64,000 bases of DNA from DASYLJ01 sp036009625. GTDB taxonomy: Bacteria; Desulfobacterota; Binatia; DP-6. The notes under the pieces are model-generated. The model had not been told where the DNA came from. It was given only the letters and a program-made list of their open reading frames with translations, and ran no database searches. Shown in pieces: positions 7,997 through 17,600 of this stretch; the stretch's first letter is position 1, and every line of letters starts with the position of its first letter. The stretch spans positions 1 to 64,000 of the forward strand of contig DASYLJ010000208.1 in the NCBI GenBank assembly GCA_036009625.1. Direction: 5' to 3'. The translations under genes and the position numbers were made by a program.

Positions 7997-8773
7997 CTAT
8001 GTCGCCGACAGGAAGGCGGCGACGGTGGCGGTGAAGCGGGTCGGGTTCTCGAGATGGACGGCGTGGCCGGCGTCGGGCACGACGGCGACCGATCCGTCCG
8101 GCAGCCGTGCCGCCATGGCGTCGGCGTGGGCGCGGTAGGGCGCGTCGTGCTCGCCGGCGATGAGCAGCGTCGGCGTGCGGATCTCGCCGAGACGATGCCA
8201 CAACGACGTCTGCGTGCCGGGACCGAAGGCGCGCAGCGCCGCCGCGAGCCCGGCGGCGGAGTTGCCGCACCGGATCGCGTGCTCGCGGTCGCGGATACCG
8301 GCGGGCAGGCGACATTGGCTCGCGAACAACGGTTGCGCGACCCAGCGCGCGGCGAACGCGGCCACCCCGTCGCGCGTGATCGCCTCGGCAAGCGCGGCGT
8401 CGGCGTCGGCGCGGGCGGCGCGGGCCGCCGTGTCCGCGATGCCGGCCGACGTGCTCTCGAGGACGAGACGCTCGACCCGCTTCGGGTGCACGAGTGCCAC
8501 GTGCAGCGCGGCACGGGCACCAAGCGAGTAGCCCAACCAGTGCGCGCTCGGCACCCCGAAGCGATCGAGCACGGCGACGAGGGCGTCGGAGAGCGCCAGC
8601 AGGCCGCCGTCGGGCAGGGGCGACCCGCCGTGCCCGGGCAGGTCGACGGTGATGACGCGCCAGCGCGAGGCGAGGGTGCGCCGGAGTGGCTCCCATGTAC
8701 TGCGGTTGCCGGTGAAGCCGTGCAGCAGCACCAGGGCGGGGCCGTCGCCCGTTTCCTCGGCGTCGAGTCTCAT
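7997..8773 (-). CDS. menH: SHCHC synthase (alpha/beta hydrolase)
   Basis: MenH eliminates pyruvate from SEPHCHC to give SHCHC. This 258-residue alpha/beta hydrolase has the oxyanion segment LLHGFTGN, the nucleophile elbow GYSLGARAAL (Ser), a GEHDAPY acid motif and the catalytic His in GHAVHLENP, all matching MenH. ATG 8773 overlaps the menD stop by 4 bases (ATGA). The gene order menD-menH-menB supports the assignment over a generic esterase. Confidence 0.92.
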   Translation of the reverse strand: MRLDAEETGDGPALVLLHGFTGNRSTWEPLRRTLASRWRVITVDLPGHGGSPLPDGGLLALSDALVAVLDRFGVPSAHWLGYSLGARAALHVALVHPKRVERLVLESTSAGIADTAARAARADADAALAEAITRDGVAAFAARWVAQPLFASQCRLPAGIRDREHAIRCGNSAAGLAAALRAFGPGTQTSLWHRLGEIRTPTLLIAGEHDAPYRAHADAMAARLPDGSVAVVPDAGHAVHLENPTRFTATVAAFLSAT

Positions 8774-10512
8774 GCGTGCTCTCCGACGGCGCGCTCGGCG
8801 TCGCGCCACGCTCGCGTGTGGGCGGCGACGCTGTGGGCGCGATCGATCTGCAGCAGGACGACCGTGGTCCGCGGCGCCGCCAGCGCGCGCTCGAGCGCGC
8901 CGCCCAGGTCCGCGACGCGGGTGACGCGCTCGAAGCCCGCACCGTACATCTCGACCGCGGGCCGGAAGTCGAGCCCGTGCGGCGTGGCGAAGAACTCCTC
9001 GAAGTGCGCCCCCTCCCGAGCCACCGGAAGATGATCGAAGATGCCGCCGCCGTCGTTGTCGACGACCAGCAGCACCGCGCGCACGCCGTGACGACGAACG
9101 GCGAGCAGGCCGTTCAGGTCGTGGTAGAGCGAGAGATCGCCGCACAGGCCGACGGTGGGTATCGGGCTCGCGGCGGCGGCACCGAGCACGCTCGAGACGA
9201 AGCCGTCGATGCCGTTCGCGCCGCGATTCGCGAGCACGCGCACGGTCGGGGCGTGCGCCGGCCAGAACCAGTCGAGATCGCGGATGGCGAGGCTGTTGCC
9301 GACGTAGAGCGTGGCATCGGACGGGAGCGTGGCGGCGAGGGCGGCGATGGCATGCGCCTCGAACGGCTCCCCGTCGGCCGCCACCGCGGTGGCGAGCGCG
9401 TGCCGTGCGCTGCGTGCGGCGCGTCGCCAGCGCGCGCGCCAATGCGGATCGGGCTCGACGTCGTCGAGGGCGCGCGCGAGCTGCGTGCAGATCGCCAGCG
9501 GCGCGCCGCGCACGACCTGCGACGCCACGCTCGCCGGGTCGGGCCACGAGCCATCCGGCGCGACGACGATCTGCGGCACGTCGGCGAGCTGCGCCAGCCA
9601 TCCGCCGAGCACCTTCGAGGTCGGCGGCGCACCGAGCCGCACGACGACGTCGGGCAGGTGGCCGGCGGCGAATCCGGCGTGGCGCAGGACCGCGTCGTGC
9701 GCGTCGACGAGGACGTCGTCGAGCGGGTGGCGTCGCAGGTTGGAGGCGGGCTCGGCAAGCACCGGGGCGCCGATCGCCTGTGCGAGCGCGGCGACGGCAC
9801 CGGGCAAGGCGGGATCGGGATCGTCGAGCAGGCCGCAGACGATGATCGGACGTCGCGCGCGTCGGAGCACCGGCGCGATCACGGCGACGTCGGTCGCGGC
9901 GTCCGGCGCCAGCACCTGCACCCACGCCGAGCCGTTGCGTGCCGGCACCAGCGCGATGGGCTCGCTCGTGTCAGGCACGAGCGGGTCGCGGAATGCGCAA
10001 TTCAGGTGGACGGGGCCCGCCGGCGGACCGACCGCCGTCGCCACCGCGCGACATGCGAGCGTGCGCGCCCATCGCATCCATGCCGCCGTCGGCTCCGGCG
10101 TCCCGACGTCGACGAACCAGCGCACGTGCGATCCGAACAGGTGCACCTGATCGATGGTCTGCCCGGCGCCGCAGTCGCGCAGCTCCGGTGGTCGGTCGGC
10201 GGTGAGGACGACGAGCGGCACGTGCGCGTGCCACGCCTCGATGACGGCGGGCAGGAAGTTGGCGGCGGCGGTGCCGGAGGTGCAGGCCAGCACCACCGGG
10301 GATCGCGTCGCCTTGGCGAGGCCGAGGGCGAAGAACCCGGCGGAGCGCTCGTCTATGTGCGACCACGCGCGCAGCGCGGGGTGCGCTGCCAGCGTCAGCG
10401 CCAACGGCGTCGAGCGGCTGCCCGGGGTGATGCAGGCATGGCGGACTCCGGCGCGCACCAGCTCGTCGGCGAGGAGTACTGGGCCCACGTAGGTGCGGTT
10501 CGGCGCGTCCAT
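8770..10512 (-). CDS. menD: SEPHCHC synthase (thiamine-diphosphate enzyme)
   Basis: MenD adds a succinyl-semialdehyde unit, made by ThDP-dependent decarboxylation of 2-oxoglutarate, to isochorismate. The product is 580 residues. Visible features are the N-terminal CITPGSRSTPLALTL segment, the conserved SHIDERSAGFFALGLAKAT stretch with the catalytic Glu, ADRPPELRDCGAGQTIDQ, and the C-terminal ThDP/Mg motif from GDLS to DNDGGGIF. The start is placed at ATG 10512, whose TGATG junction overlaps the menF stop. A GTG one codon upstream is also possible, but the GGAG site is better spaced for the ATG. Confidence 0.96.
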   Translation of the reverse strand: MDAPNRTYVGPVLLADELVRAGVRHACITPGSRSTPLALTLAAHPALRAWSHIDERSAGFFALGLAKATRSPVVLACTSGTAAANFLPAVIEAWHAHVPLVVLTADRPPELRDCGAGQTIDQVHLFGSHVRWFVDVGTPEPTAAWMRWARTLACRAVATAVGPPAGPVHLNCAFRDPLVPDTSEPIALVPARNGSAWVQVLAPDAATDVAVIAPVLRRARRPIIVCGLLDDPDPALPGAVAALAQAIGAPVLAEPASNLRRHPLDDVLVDAHDAVLRHAGFAAGHLPDVVVRLGAPPTSKVLGGWLAQLADVPQIVVAPDGSWPDPASVASQVVRGAPLAICTQLARALDDVEPDPHWRARWRRAARSARHALATAVAADGEPFEAHAIAALAATLPSDATLYVGNSLAIRDLDWFWPAHAPTVRVLANRGANGIDGFVSSVLGAAAASPIPTVGLCGDLSLYHDLNGLLAVRRHGVRAVLLVVDNDGGGIFDHLPVAREGAHFEEFFATPHGLDFRPAVEMYGAGFERVTRVADLGGALERALAAPRTTVVLLQIDRAHSVAAHTRAWRDAERAVGEHA

Positions 10513-11795
10513 CACAGCTCCATCAGCGCGCCGAGCAGCGGGCGCAGCTTGAGGCGCGTCTCCTCGAGCTCGGCTTCCCAGCGTGAGCCGGCGACGATCC
10601 CCGCCCCAGCGTAGAGGGTCGCCAGACGGCCGCGGAGCAGACCCGCGCGCAGCGCGACCGAGACCTCGCCGCCATCCGCGCCGACCCAGCCGACGCCGCC
10701 GCCGTACCAGCCGCGGACGAGGTGCTCGTAGCGCGGCAGGGCGGCGAGCGCGGCGGCGCGTGGCGCGCCACAGATGGCCGGGGTGGGATGCAGCGCGGCG
10801 ACCGCATCGAGCAGACCCATCCCGGGATGCAGTCGTGCCGTCACTGGTGTGAGCAGATGCTGCACCGTCTCGGTGACGAGGACGGACGGTGCGTCGGCCA
10901 CGTGGACGTCGCGGCAGAGCGGTAGCAGCCGGGCGCGGAGATCGTCGACGACGTGCGCGTGCTCGGCACGCTCCTTCGGGCTCGCGAGCAAGGCGTCGGC
11001 GAGGGCACGATCGGCGGACGGACCGCCACCGCGGCCGGTGGTGCCGGCGAGCGCCGCTGTGTCGAGACGATCACCGTCGACGGCCACGAGTCGCTCCGGA
11101 CTGGCCCCGACGAACGTCGAGCCCCCGCGCCGCACGGCGAACACGGCGCAGCCCGGGTAAGACGCGCGCAGGCGACGCACGATACGGAGCGCATCGAACG
11201 GACGGTCGGCGCGCACGTCCGCGGTGCGGGCGAGGACGAGCTTGGCGAGCCGCCCCGCGGCGATGGCGGCGAGCGTGCGCTCGACCTGCCGTCGCCAGGT
11301 GATGGCGTCGCGACGCACGATCGCCTGATAGCGACTCGGCGTGCGCAACTCGGGTGCTGCGCATGTCAGCAGCGGGGCGGTGCGCTCGAGCAGCGCATGC
11401 AGGTCGTCGGCGCCGGCCGCGACGAGGCGCACACGGCCGTCGCGCCGGACGATCGCGAGGCGAGGCACGATCCACTGTGTGGACGGGAACTCGCGCCAGG
11501 GCGCGGTGCGCGGCGTCTCGGCGGCGAAGGCGAAGCCGCCCATCGCCAGCGCGCCTTGGGGCAGCGTCGCCACGGCGTCCGCCACGCGCCGGAAGCGATC
11601 GTCGCCCGACGCGCGGATCGACCACGCCTCGCCGACGCCGGCGATGGCGATGCCTGCGTCGCGCTGCTCCCAGAAGAATCGCTCCACCGACGGGACGGCG
11701 GTGAGCAACGACAACGCGTCGGTGTCGTCGGGCAGTGTGAGCGACGCCGTCGTGAGCGCCGTCGATACGCGCGGTAGCGCCAGGGCGTGGCTCAT
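10512..11795 (-). CDS. menF: Isochorismate synthase
   Basis: MenF converts chorismate to isochorismate, the entry step of the pathway. The 427-residue product carries chorismate-binding-enzyme motifs: the active-site lysine region GRLAKLVLART, FVGASPERLV, AALAGTTGRG, EHAHVVDDLRARL, LHPTPAICGAPR, and the terminal AGAGIVAGSRWEAELEET. The ATG start at 11795 overlaps the menG stop by 4 bases. A salicylate or siderophore-type isochorismate synthase is excluded by the operon context. Confidence 0.95.
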   Translation of the reverse strand: MSHALALPRVSTALTTASLTLPDDTDALSLLTAVPSVERFFWEQRDAGIAIAGVGEAWSIRASGDDRFRRVADAVATLPQGALAMGGFAFAAETPRTAPWREFPSTQWIVPRLAIVRRDGRVRLVAAGADDLHALLERTAPLLTCAAPELRTPSRYQAIVRRDAITWRRQVERTLAAIAAGRLAKLVLARTADVRADRPFDALRIVRRLRASYPGCAVFAVRRGGSTFVGASPERLVAVDGDRLDTAALAGTTGRGGGPSADRALADALLASPKERAEHAHVVDDLRARLLPLCRDVHVADAPSVLVTETVQHLLTPVTARLHPGMGLLDAVAALHPTPAICGAPRAAALAALPRYEHLVRGWYGGGVGWVGADGGEVSVALRAGLLRGRLATLYAGAGIVAGSRWEAELEETRLKLRPLLGALMEL

Positions 11796-12499
11796 GGCGC
11801 CTCGGCGCGTCGCGCGCGCAGGAGCTGCACGGCACCCAGGCCGAGGGTGCGGCGTGTGATGTCGCGGAAGCCGGCACGCATCACCATGTGCCGCAGCGCC
11901 GGCGGGTCGGGCAGGTAGGAGACGGATTGCGGCAGGTAGGCGTAGGCGGCCTCGTCGGCGAGCCAGGCGCCGATGCGCGGCACGATGCGATCGAAGTAGA
12001 GGCGGTGCCCCCAGCGTACGAGCCGGCTCGACGGCGTCGCGACTTCGAGCAGCACGAGACGTCCGCCGGGACGGAGAACGCGTGCGGCTTCCGCCAGCAT
12101 GGGCGGGATGGCGACGAAGTTGCGCAGGGCGAATCCGCAGGTGACGGCATCGGTGCTGGCGGTGGCGATCGGCAGCGCGGTGGCGTCGGCGCGCGCGAGC
12201 TGCGCATCGACGCCACGACGTCGCGCGCCGGCGAGCATGCCGGCGGCGAAGTCGACGCCGACGACGCGGGCGCCGGTGCCTGCCGCGAGTGCTGCCAGGT
12301 CGCCAGTACCGCAGGCGACGTCGACCGCCACCGTGCCGGGGCCGAGGTCGGCGGCGGCGATGGCCGCCCGCCGCCAACGACGGTCGAGCCGCCACGTCAG
12401 CACCGCGTTCAGGCGATCGTAGTGCGGCGCGATGCGATCGAACATCGCGCGCACGACGGCTGCCTTCTCGGCGGGGCCGGGGAGGGCGCCTAGCGCCAT
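11792..12499 (-). CDS. menG: Demethylmenaquinone methyltransferase
   Basis: This enzyme (UbiE/MenG family) C-methylates demethylmenaquinone with S-adenosylmethionine, the last pathway step. The product is 235 residues. The family hallmark FDRIAPHYDRLNAVLTWRLD is near the N-terminus, the SAM loop is DVACGTGDLA, and the second family signature is RVLRPGGRLVLLEVATP. No ubiquinone-specific gene is nearby, so menaquinone is the likely substrate. It overlaps the end of merR by 10 bases, so it is probably co-transcribed with and coupled to the regulator. Confidence 0.94.
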   Translation of the reverse strand: MALGALPGPAEKAAVVRAMFDRIAPHYDRLNAVLTWRLDRRWRRAAIAAADLGPGTVAVDVACGTGDLAALAAGTGARVVGVDFAAGMLAGARRRGVDAQLARADATALPIATASTDAVTCGFALRNFVAIPPMLAEAARVLRPGGRLVLLEVATPSSRLVRWGHRLYFDRIVPRIGAWLADEAAYAYLPQSVSYLPDPPALRHMVMRAGFRDITRRTLGLGAVQLLRARRAEAP

Positions 12500-13236
12500 G
12501 TGACGTCCAGCCGCCCGCTGGCCGTCGCCTCCAGCGCGTGTTTCAGGCCGTCCTCGTCGCCGAGCCGCTCGAGCCGTGCCAGCGCGCGCGTCACCAGCGT
12601 GCGATGGAAGTGGTGCGCCACCAATGCCGTCACCGCCGGCAGGAGGCGCTTGAAGGTCTCGACCACCTCGGTGGGGTCGCGCTCGGTGCCGTCGCGGCCG
12701 CGGCGGACGTGCTGGTCGAACATCTCGATGGCGCGGTCGACGACCTCGCGCACGCTGTCGGCCTGGTGGATGGCGAGGGCGAGCAGATCGGTGAGCGGTA
12801 GGCCCTCGTTCAGGAGTGCGAGAGCATTCTTCGCCAGCTGCACGTCGACGGCGGCGTACCGCACCGTCGTGCCGACGCGCTCGGGCTCGACGATGCCCGC
12901 GTTCTCGACGGCCTTGATGAGCGCCTCGGGGACGCCGGCCTGGGCGGCGAGATCGCCGCGCGTCAGCACCGGCTCGCCCTGCTCCTCGCCGAGCGCCTTC
13001 GAGAGCGCAGCGTCGCTGCGTCGCGTGGGCGAGAGCAGACGACGGATGACGGCGAGCGGCACGCCGTCGGCCTGCAGCTTCTTGATGCGGCGTAGCCGCG
13101 CCAGGTGCTCGTCGGAATAGACGGCGTGCCGGCCGACGCGTTCGGGCGGTGGGAGGAGGCGTTGGGCCTGATAGAAGCGCAGCGTGTCGATCGAGATGCC
13201 GGCGGCGCTGGCGAGCTCCTCCACTCGGAACGTCAT
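12490..13236 (-). CDS. MerR-family transcriptional regulator heading the men operon
   Basis: The product is 248 residues. The first 70 form a MerR-type winged helix: RVEELASAAGISIDTLRFYQ, then YSDEHLARLRRIKKLQADG. A longer C-terminal helical region (residues 80-248) may sense a ligand or form the dimer. It has no conserved Cys pair of the metal-sensing MerR members. The gene reads into menG with a 10-base overlap, so it is the first gene of the men operon. A perfect inverted repeat (13239-13257) sits 3 bases upstream of the ATG and is a natural candidate for autoregulation. No Shine-Dalgarno sequence is evident between the repeat and the ATG, which suggests a leaderless transcript. Control of quinone synthesis is inferred from position. 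Confidence 0.85.
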   Translation of the reverse strand: MTFRVEELASAAGISIDTLRFYQAQRLLPPPERVGRHAVYSDEHLARLRRIKKLQADGVPLAVIRRLLSPTRRSDAALSKALGEEQGEPVLTRGDLAAQAGVPEALIKAVENAGIVEPERVGTTVRYAAVDVQLAKNALALLNEGLPLTDLLALAIHQADSVREVVDRAIEMFDQHVRRGRDGTERDPTEVVETFKRLLPAVTALVAHHFHRTLVTRALARLERLGDEDGLKHALEATASGRLDVTWR

Positions 13237-13238
13237 GT

Positions 13239-13257
13239 GATCACTCTGTGAGTGATC
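13239..13257 (-). promoter_or_regulatory. Perfect inverted repeat, candidate MerR operator
   Basis: GATCACTCTGTGAGTGATC has two perfect 7-base arms around a 5-base spacer. It lies over the expected -10 region, directly ahead of the merR start. MerR proteins bind such dyads within their own promoters, so autoregulation of the merR-men operon is the simplest reading. The repeat is seen directly; its binding protein is inferred. Confidence 0.6.
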
Positions 13258-13273
13258 GCTCGCAGCGTGTCAA
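13245..13273 (-). promoter_or_regulatory. Candidate promoter of the merR-men operon
   Basis: The minus strand carries a perfect -35 box TTGACA at 13273-13268. A 17-base spacer leads to CACAGA, a poor -10 box that lies inside the inverted repeat. Transcription would begin within a few bases of the merR ATG, giving a leaderless message. A strong -35 with a weak -10 covered by a dyad fits a MerR-controlled promoter. Confidence 0.4.
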
Positions 13274-13324
13274 CGGGGTCCGTGCTCGACGAGTGCTGCC
13301 GGCAGAGGTAATGCGGCCGGCGTG

Positions 13325-14680
13325 ATGACGAGACTGGCGATCCTGTGGTTCGTCCTCGGGGGAGTCGTCGCGCAGGGGGCGACGGTGACGCCCGTCGTCG
13401 AGGGGCCGATCCCGAGCGTCGCTGCGGGCGATCCGTCGCGGAACTATCCGTGGGCGGCCACGGACGTCGATCTGGCAGGGGCCGGGTTCGTCGAGGAGGA
13501 GTTCTTCTTCACCGGAGAGGCGCGGCATTGCCTCGGGACGGGATGTCTCGAGGGCACGCATCCGTACCGCTCGCGCATGATCGTGCGACGGCCGGCCGCG
13601 GCGCGGCGCTTCAACGGGACCGTGATCGTCGAGTGGCTCAACGTCACCGATCAGCGCGACGGCGATTACGACTGGTTGATGCTCTCCGACCACATCCTGC
13701 GCGCGGGCTACGCCTGGGTCGGGGTGTCGGCGCAACGTGTCGGCATCGACGCACCCGTCACCGGGCTGAAGGCGTGGAGCCCGTCGCGGTACGGAGGGCT
13801 CGACGTCACGGCCGGGGGGACCATCGTCGACGATGGACTGGCGTTCGACGTCTTCTCGCAGGCGGGCGCGGCGCTGCGCTCGCCCGGTGCCGTCGATCCG
13901 CTCGGCCCGCTCCGCAAGCGCAAGCGCGGCGTGGAGCGGCTCATCGCCACGGGACACTCGCAGTCGGCGATCCTGCTGACGCCGTACATCAACACGGCGC
14001 ACGCGGACGCCGGCGTCTACGACGGGTTCATCCTGCATTCCACGGGCGGCAGGATATCGCCGGACGTGGACACGAGGACGTTCCACCTCCGCGCCGAGTC
14101 CGACGTGCGCCTGTTTCCCCGTCACGACGACGACGATCGGGTGCGCACGTGGGAGGTGGCGGGTACGTCCCACTTCGATTGGCGCCAGGAGTCGGGCCGC
14201 ACGGGTGTCCTCGTCCGCGATCTGGGGTTCGTGCCACCGCCGCCGCAGCCGTGCGACCTCCCGTACTGGACGCGAGTGCCGTTCCACCACGTCTTCGCGG
14301 CGGCGGTGGATCATCTGGTCGAGTGGATCGCGAAGAGCACGCCCCCACCCCACGCAGAGCCGATCGCGGTCACTGGGACGACGATCGTGCGTGACGCGGC
14401 GGGACACGTCTCGGGCGGAATCCGGTTGGCGGACTACGAGGTGCCGACGGCCGACAACTCGGGTGGCAATCGGGGGATGGCCGCGTTCTGTGCGGATTCG
14501 CTCATCGGCTCATACGCGCCGTACTCGGCCGCGACGCTGGCGACGCTCTACCCGCGGCGTCGCGCCTACGTGAAACGCGTCAGGTCGGTCGCGAAGGCCA
14601 ACCAGCGCGACGGCTTCATCGTCAGGGCGGACGCGACGGCGACCATCCGCGCGGCACGGGTGTCCGACATCGGTGACTGA
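13325..14680 (+). CDS. Secreted alpha/beta hydrolase domain protein
   Basis: The product is about 451 residues with an N-terminal signal peptide (RLAILWFVLGGVVAQGA). It resembles the 'alpha/beta hydrolase domain' family (Abhydrolase_10 type): an N-terminal region with RFNGTVIVEWLNVT, a nucleophile elbow ATGHSQSAILLTPYIN with Ser as the likely nucleophile, and a late His in AGTSHFDWR or PFHHVF. A local Cys pair (CLGTGC) may form a disulfide. The substrate is unknown; an ester or lactone is likely. The start is set at ATG 13325, with a GTG one codon upstream as the alternative. It is divergent from merR, and the 88-base gap holds the merR promoter. Confidence 0.78.
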   Translation: MTRLAILWFVLGGVVAQGATVTPVVEGPIPSVAAGDPSRNYPWAATDVDLAGAGFVEEEFFFTGEARHCLGTGCLEGTHPYRSRMIVRRPAAARRFNGTVIVEWLNVTDQRDGDYDWLMLSDHILRAGYAWVGVSAQRVGIDAPVTGLKAWSPSRYGGLDVTAGGTIVDDGLAFDVFSQAGAALRSPGAVDPLGPLRKRKRGVERLIATGHSQSAILLTPYINTAHADAGVYDGFILHSTGGRISPDVDTRTFHLRAESDVRLFPRHDDDDRVRTWEVAGTSHFDWRQESGRTGVLVRDLGFVPPPPQPCDLPYWTRVPFHHVFAAAVDHLVEWIAKSTPPPHAEPIAVTGTTIVRDAAGHVSGGIRLADYEVPTADNSGGNRGMAAFCADSLIGSYAPYSAATLATLYPRRRAYVKRVRSVAKANQRDGFIVRADATATIRAARVSDIGD

Positions 14681-14684
14681 CGGC

Positions 14685-17600
14685 TCAGGGCGGCGTCGTC
14701 AGACGGATGCCCGGCGCGGTCCAGCCCGCCGGCGGGACGTCGATGTAGAGGGCGTTCGTGAACGCGAGGGCGAGCTCGCCGCCTTCGCCCAGGTTGCCGT
14801 CGGTCAGCGCCGCCAGCGTGTCGTTTCCCGACGCCGGGATGCCGAACGGTTGGACGGGGAAGAGCGGGCGTGAGGTGCCGGCGGTGCCGCCGGTCATCGC
14901 AATCACCCAGGTGTCCTCGGTGATGCTCTCGAGCGGGAAGACCGCCGTCGCCTCGTAGTGGCCGGCGCCGGGGATCGACGGGTCGTCGACCACCGTCGTG
15001 CGCACGAAGTCGGTGCCGGCGTGCTGTACGATCTGCGGCGTGACGCGATAGCGATCGCGCGTGGCGGGGTTGGCGTCATGGTCCCAGCGCCCGGTGGGCG
15101 CGTTGACGTAGAGCTCGATGCGGTCGAACTCCGCCCACAGCGGGCTCCGCACCGTCACCGTCACCTCGGCGTGGCCGTCCGGCGTCGCGACGATAGTCGG
15201 GTGGTCGAGCCCCAGGCTGGCGATGGCATCGGTCGCCGGGGCGCGCGCCGTGATCGTCATGAACGGTGCGTTGGTGCCGACGGCGCGCCCCGCGGTGACG
15301 TTGGCGGCGAGCGTGTCGGCCTCCGTCCAGAGCGCGGCCGGATCGGTGACCGCCGACGCCACGTAGCTGCGCACGCTGCCGCCGTTGGTGCGGCGCTCGT
15401 GCGAATCGGAGTTCGCGACGGCGGTGCGCAGGATGCCCTGGTTCAGCAGGTTGAACCAATCGCCGAGGTTCTGACCGAGGAAGAGCGCCTGGCTGCCGTT
15501 CCACACCTCGAGCGAATCGAAGTTGGCGTCGAAGTAGTTCGGGACCGCGGGGTCGAGGCGACGCGTCGAGCCCGGCGTGTGCGACTGTGGCGGGCCGGTG
15601 CCGTTCTCGGCGGTGTCGATGTCGAGGCCGCCGGTGTTGAAGAAGCTGTCGATGTGGTTGATCTGCACCAGGTTGGGACGCGGATCGGCCTTGGCGGCGG
15701 CGAAGATCTCCCCGGGCGCGAGACTGAAGCTGCCGTAGGCAGGGAAGTCACGGCCCGGCGCGATGCCGGCCCGGCCCCAGTCGACGGAGCCGCCGTTCAG
15801 CTGCGTCGGATCGACGGTCACCGGCCAGCTGTTGAAGTGGCCGTAGTCGAACGTCGTGATCTCGGCGCTGGGCGCCGTCGCCACCAGGTCGGTGACGCCG
15901 AGCGCCGCCACGTACGGTGCGAAGTCGACGCGGATGTCGTGCTCCGACGGCGTGAAGAAGTCGATGCCCTCGGCGAGCTGGGTCGCGATGCGGTCGGCGA
16001 TCGACACCTCCGAGTCGGGGCTGGCGAGCGCGTGGATGTGGAACTCGGTGGTGACGAAGCCGGGCGTGTCGACGACGCGGACGATGCGCGCGGCGACGCT
16101 GGTCGTGGCTCCCGCCGTGACGGTGACGTCCTCGCGATACGCCGACCAGCGCGAGCCGCGCGACACCACCACCTGATAGCTCCCGGGCTCGAGGTCGAGG
16201 ACGCCGGTGTCGCCGCGACGGTCGGCGACGGCGACGGCAGCGAGTCCGAAGGGCAGGCCGTCCTCGCGGATCTCGCCGAACACGCCGGTCAGATTGTCGA
16301 TGACGCCGAAGACGTCCTGCGCACTGCCGGGATCGGGGCTCGGGTCGAAGCCCACGATCCATACGCGCGCGGGCTGCGGTGCACCCGCGCCGTCGGTGAC
16401 GGTGACGTGCAACGCGCCGGTCGCGGGCAGCGTGAAGTCCTGCGTGACGTCGGCGGCCGCGGTGATCGTGACGGCGGCGCCGGCGGGTGTGGCGGTGGGA
16501 TGGCCATCCTTGTTGGCGCGGACGGTATAGCTGCCCGGTGCGAGCGTCGCGGTGTAGCGGCCCGCGGCGTCGGTCCGCGCATGCGTGACGACGTTGGTGC
16601 TGGTGCCGCCGGGGATCGTCGTACCGATCACGGCCACGTCGGCGAGCGGCACCGGCGCGCCACCCGACGTCACCGTGCCGGCGAGCGTGCCGGTGGTGAC
16701 GCCCTGGAGGCGATTGCGCGCATCGGTGACGTCGGTGACGCTGCCGTCGCCGACGACGAACCAGCTCGTGACGGTGACCGCGTCGCCCGGGCTGCCGGCG
16801 GCCGCGAGATGATAGTTCGGTGTCGCGGCGCCGATCAGTACCAGCAGCACCTGGTTGCCGTAGAGCTGGATCGTGACGCCGCTGACGCTGAAGCTCGTGC
16901 TGCCATTCTCGCCGTGGACGTGACCGTACGACACGCCCGTCGCAGCGCCTTCGCCGGTGTACGCCACCAGGTTGCAGGGATCGCACTGGCCCGCGGCGCA
17001 CGCCTGCCAGGTCGACGGTGGGCAGCCCGTCGTGACGAGCGGCTGGCCGAAGCCGTAGGCAGGCTGGAACAGCTCGACCTCGCCCGAGCCGTTGATGGTC
17101 TCGCCGAGGAAGATCGACAGCGGTGCGTCGCCGGTGTTCGTAACCGTCGTGTCCATGCGGATGGCGTTCTCGCCCGGGGCGAGCGTGTAGTCGGTCTGCA
17201 CCTCGACGGGCAGATCGCGATCGTCGGCGATGGCCGGGAACGTGAAGCCGGCGCCGGCCACCACCGAGCTGGCGTTGATGAAATCGAGCAGATCGTCGGG
17301 CCCGGTGGCGCGCACGACGGCGGGCGCACCGTCGGCGCCGTCGTGGACGATCTCCACGTCGGTGAAGTGGGCGGTGTTCTCGATGTTGATCGCGGGGACC
17401 AGCTCCTCGAAGTTGTCGCGCTCCTCGCCGGTCGGACGCTGGACGTCGGCGTCGATGATGGTGCCGCCGTAGGTGCCGATGCCGAACATGGCGCGGCCGG
17501 GCTGCTGGATGATCGCCTGCAGGCGATCGTTCACGAGCAGCACATCGCCGAGGCGGCCGCGGGCCATGGGGCCGTCGATGAGCTCCGCCGGCTGCGTGAC

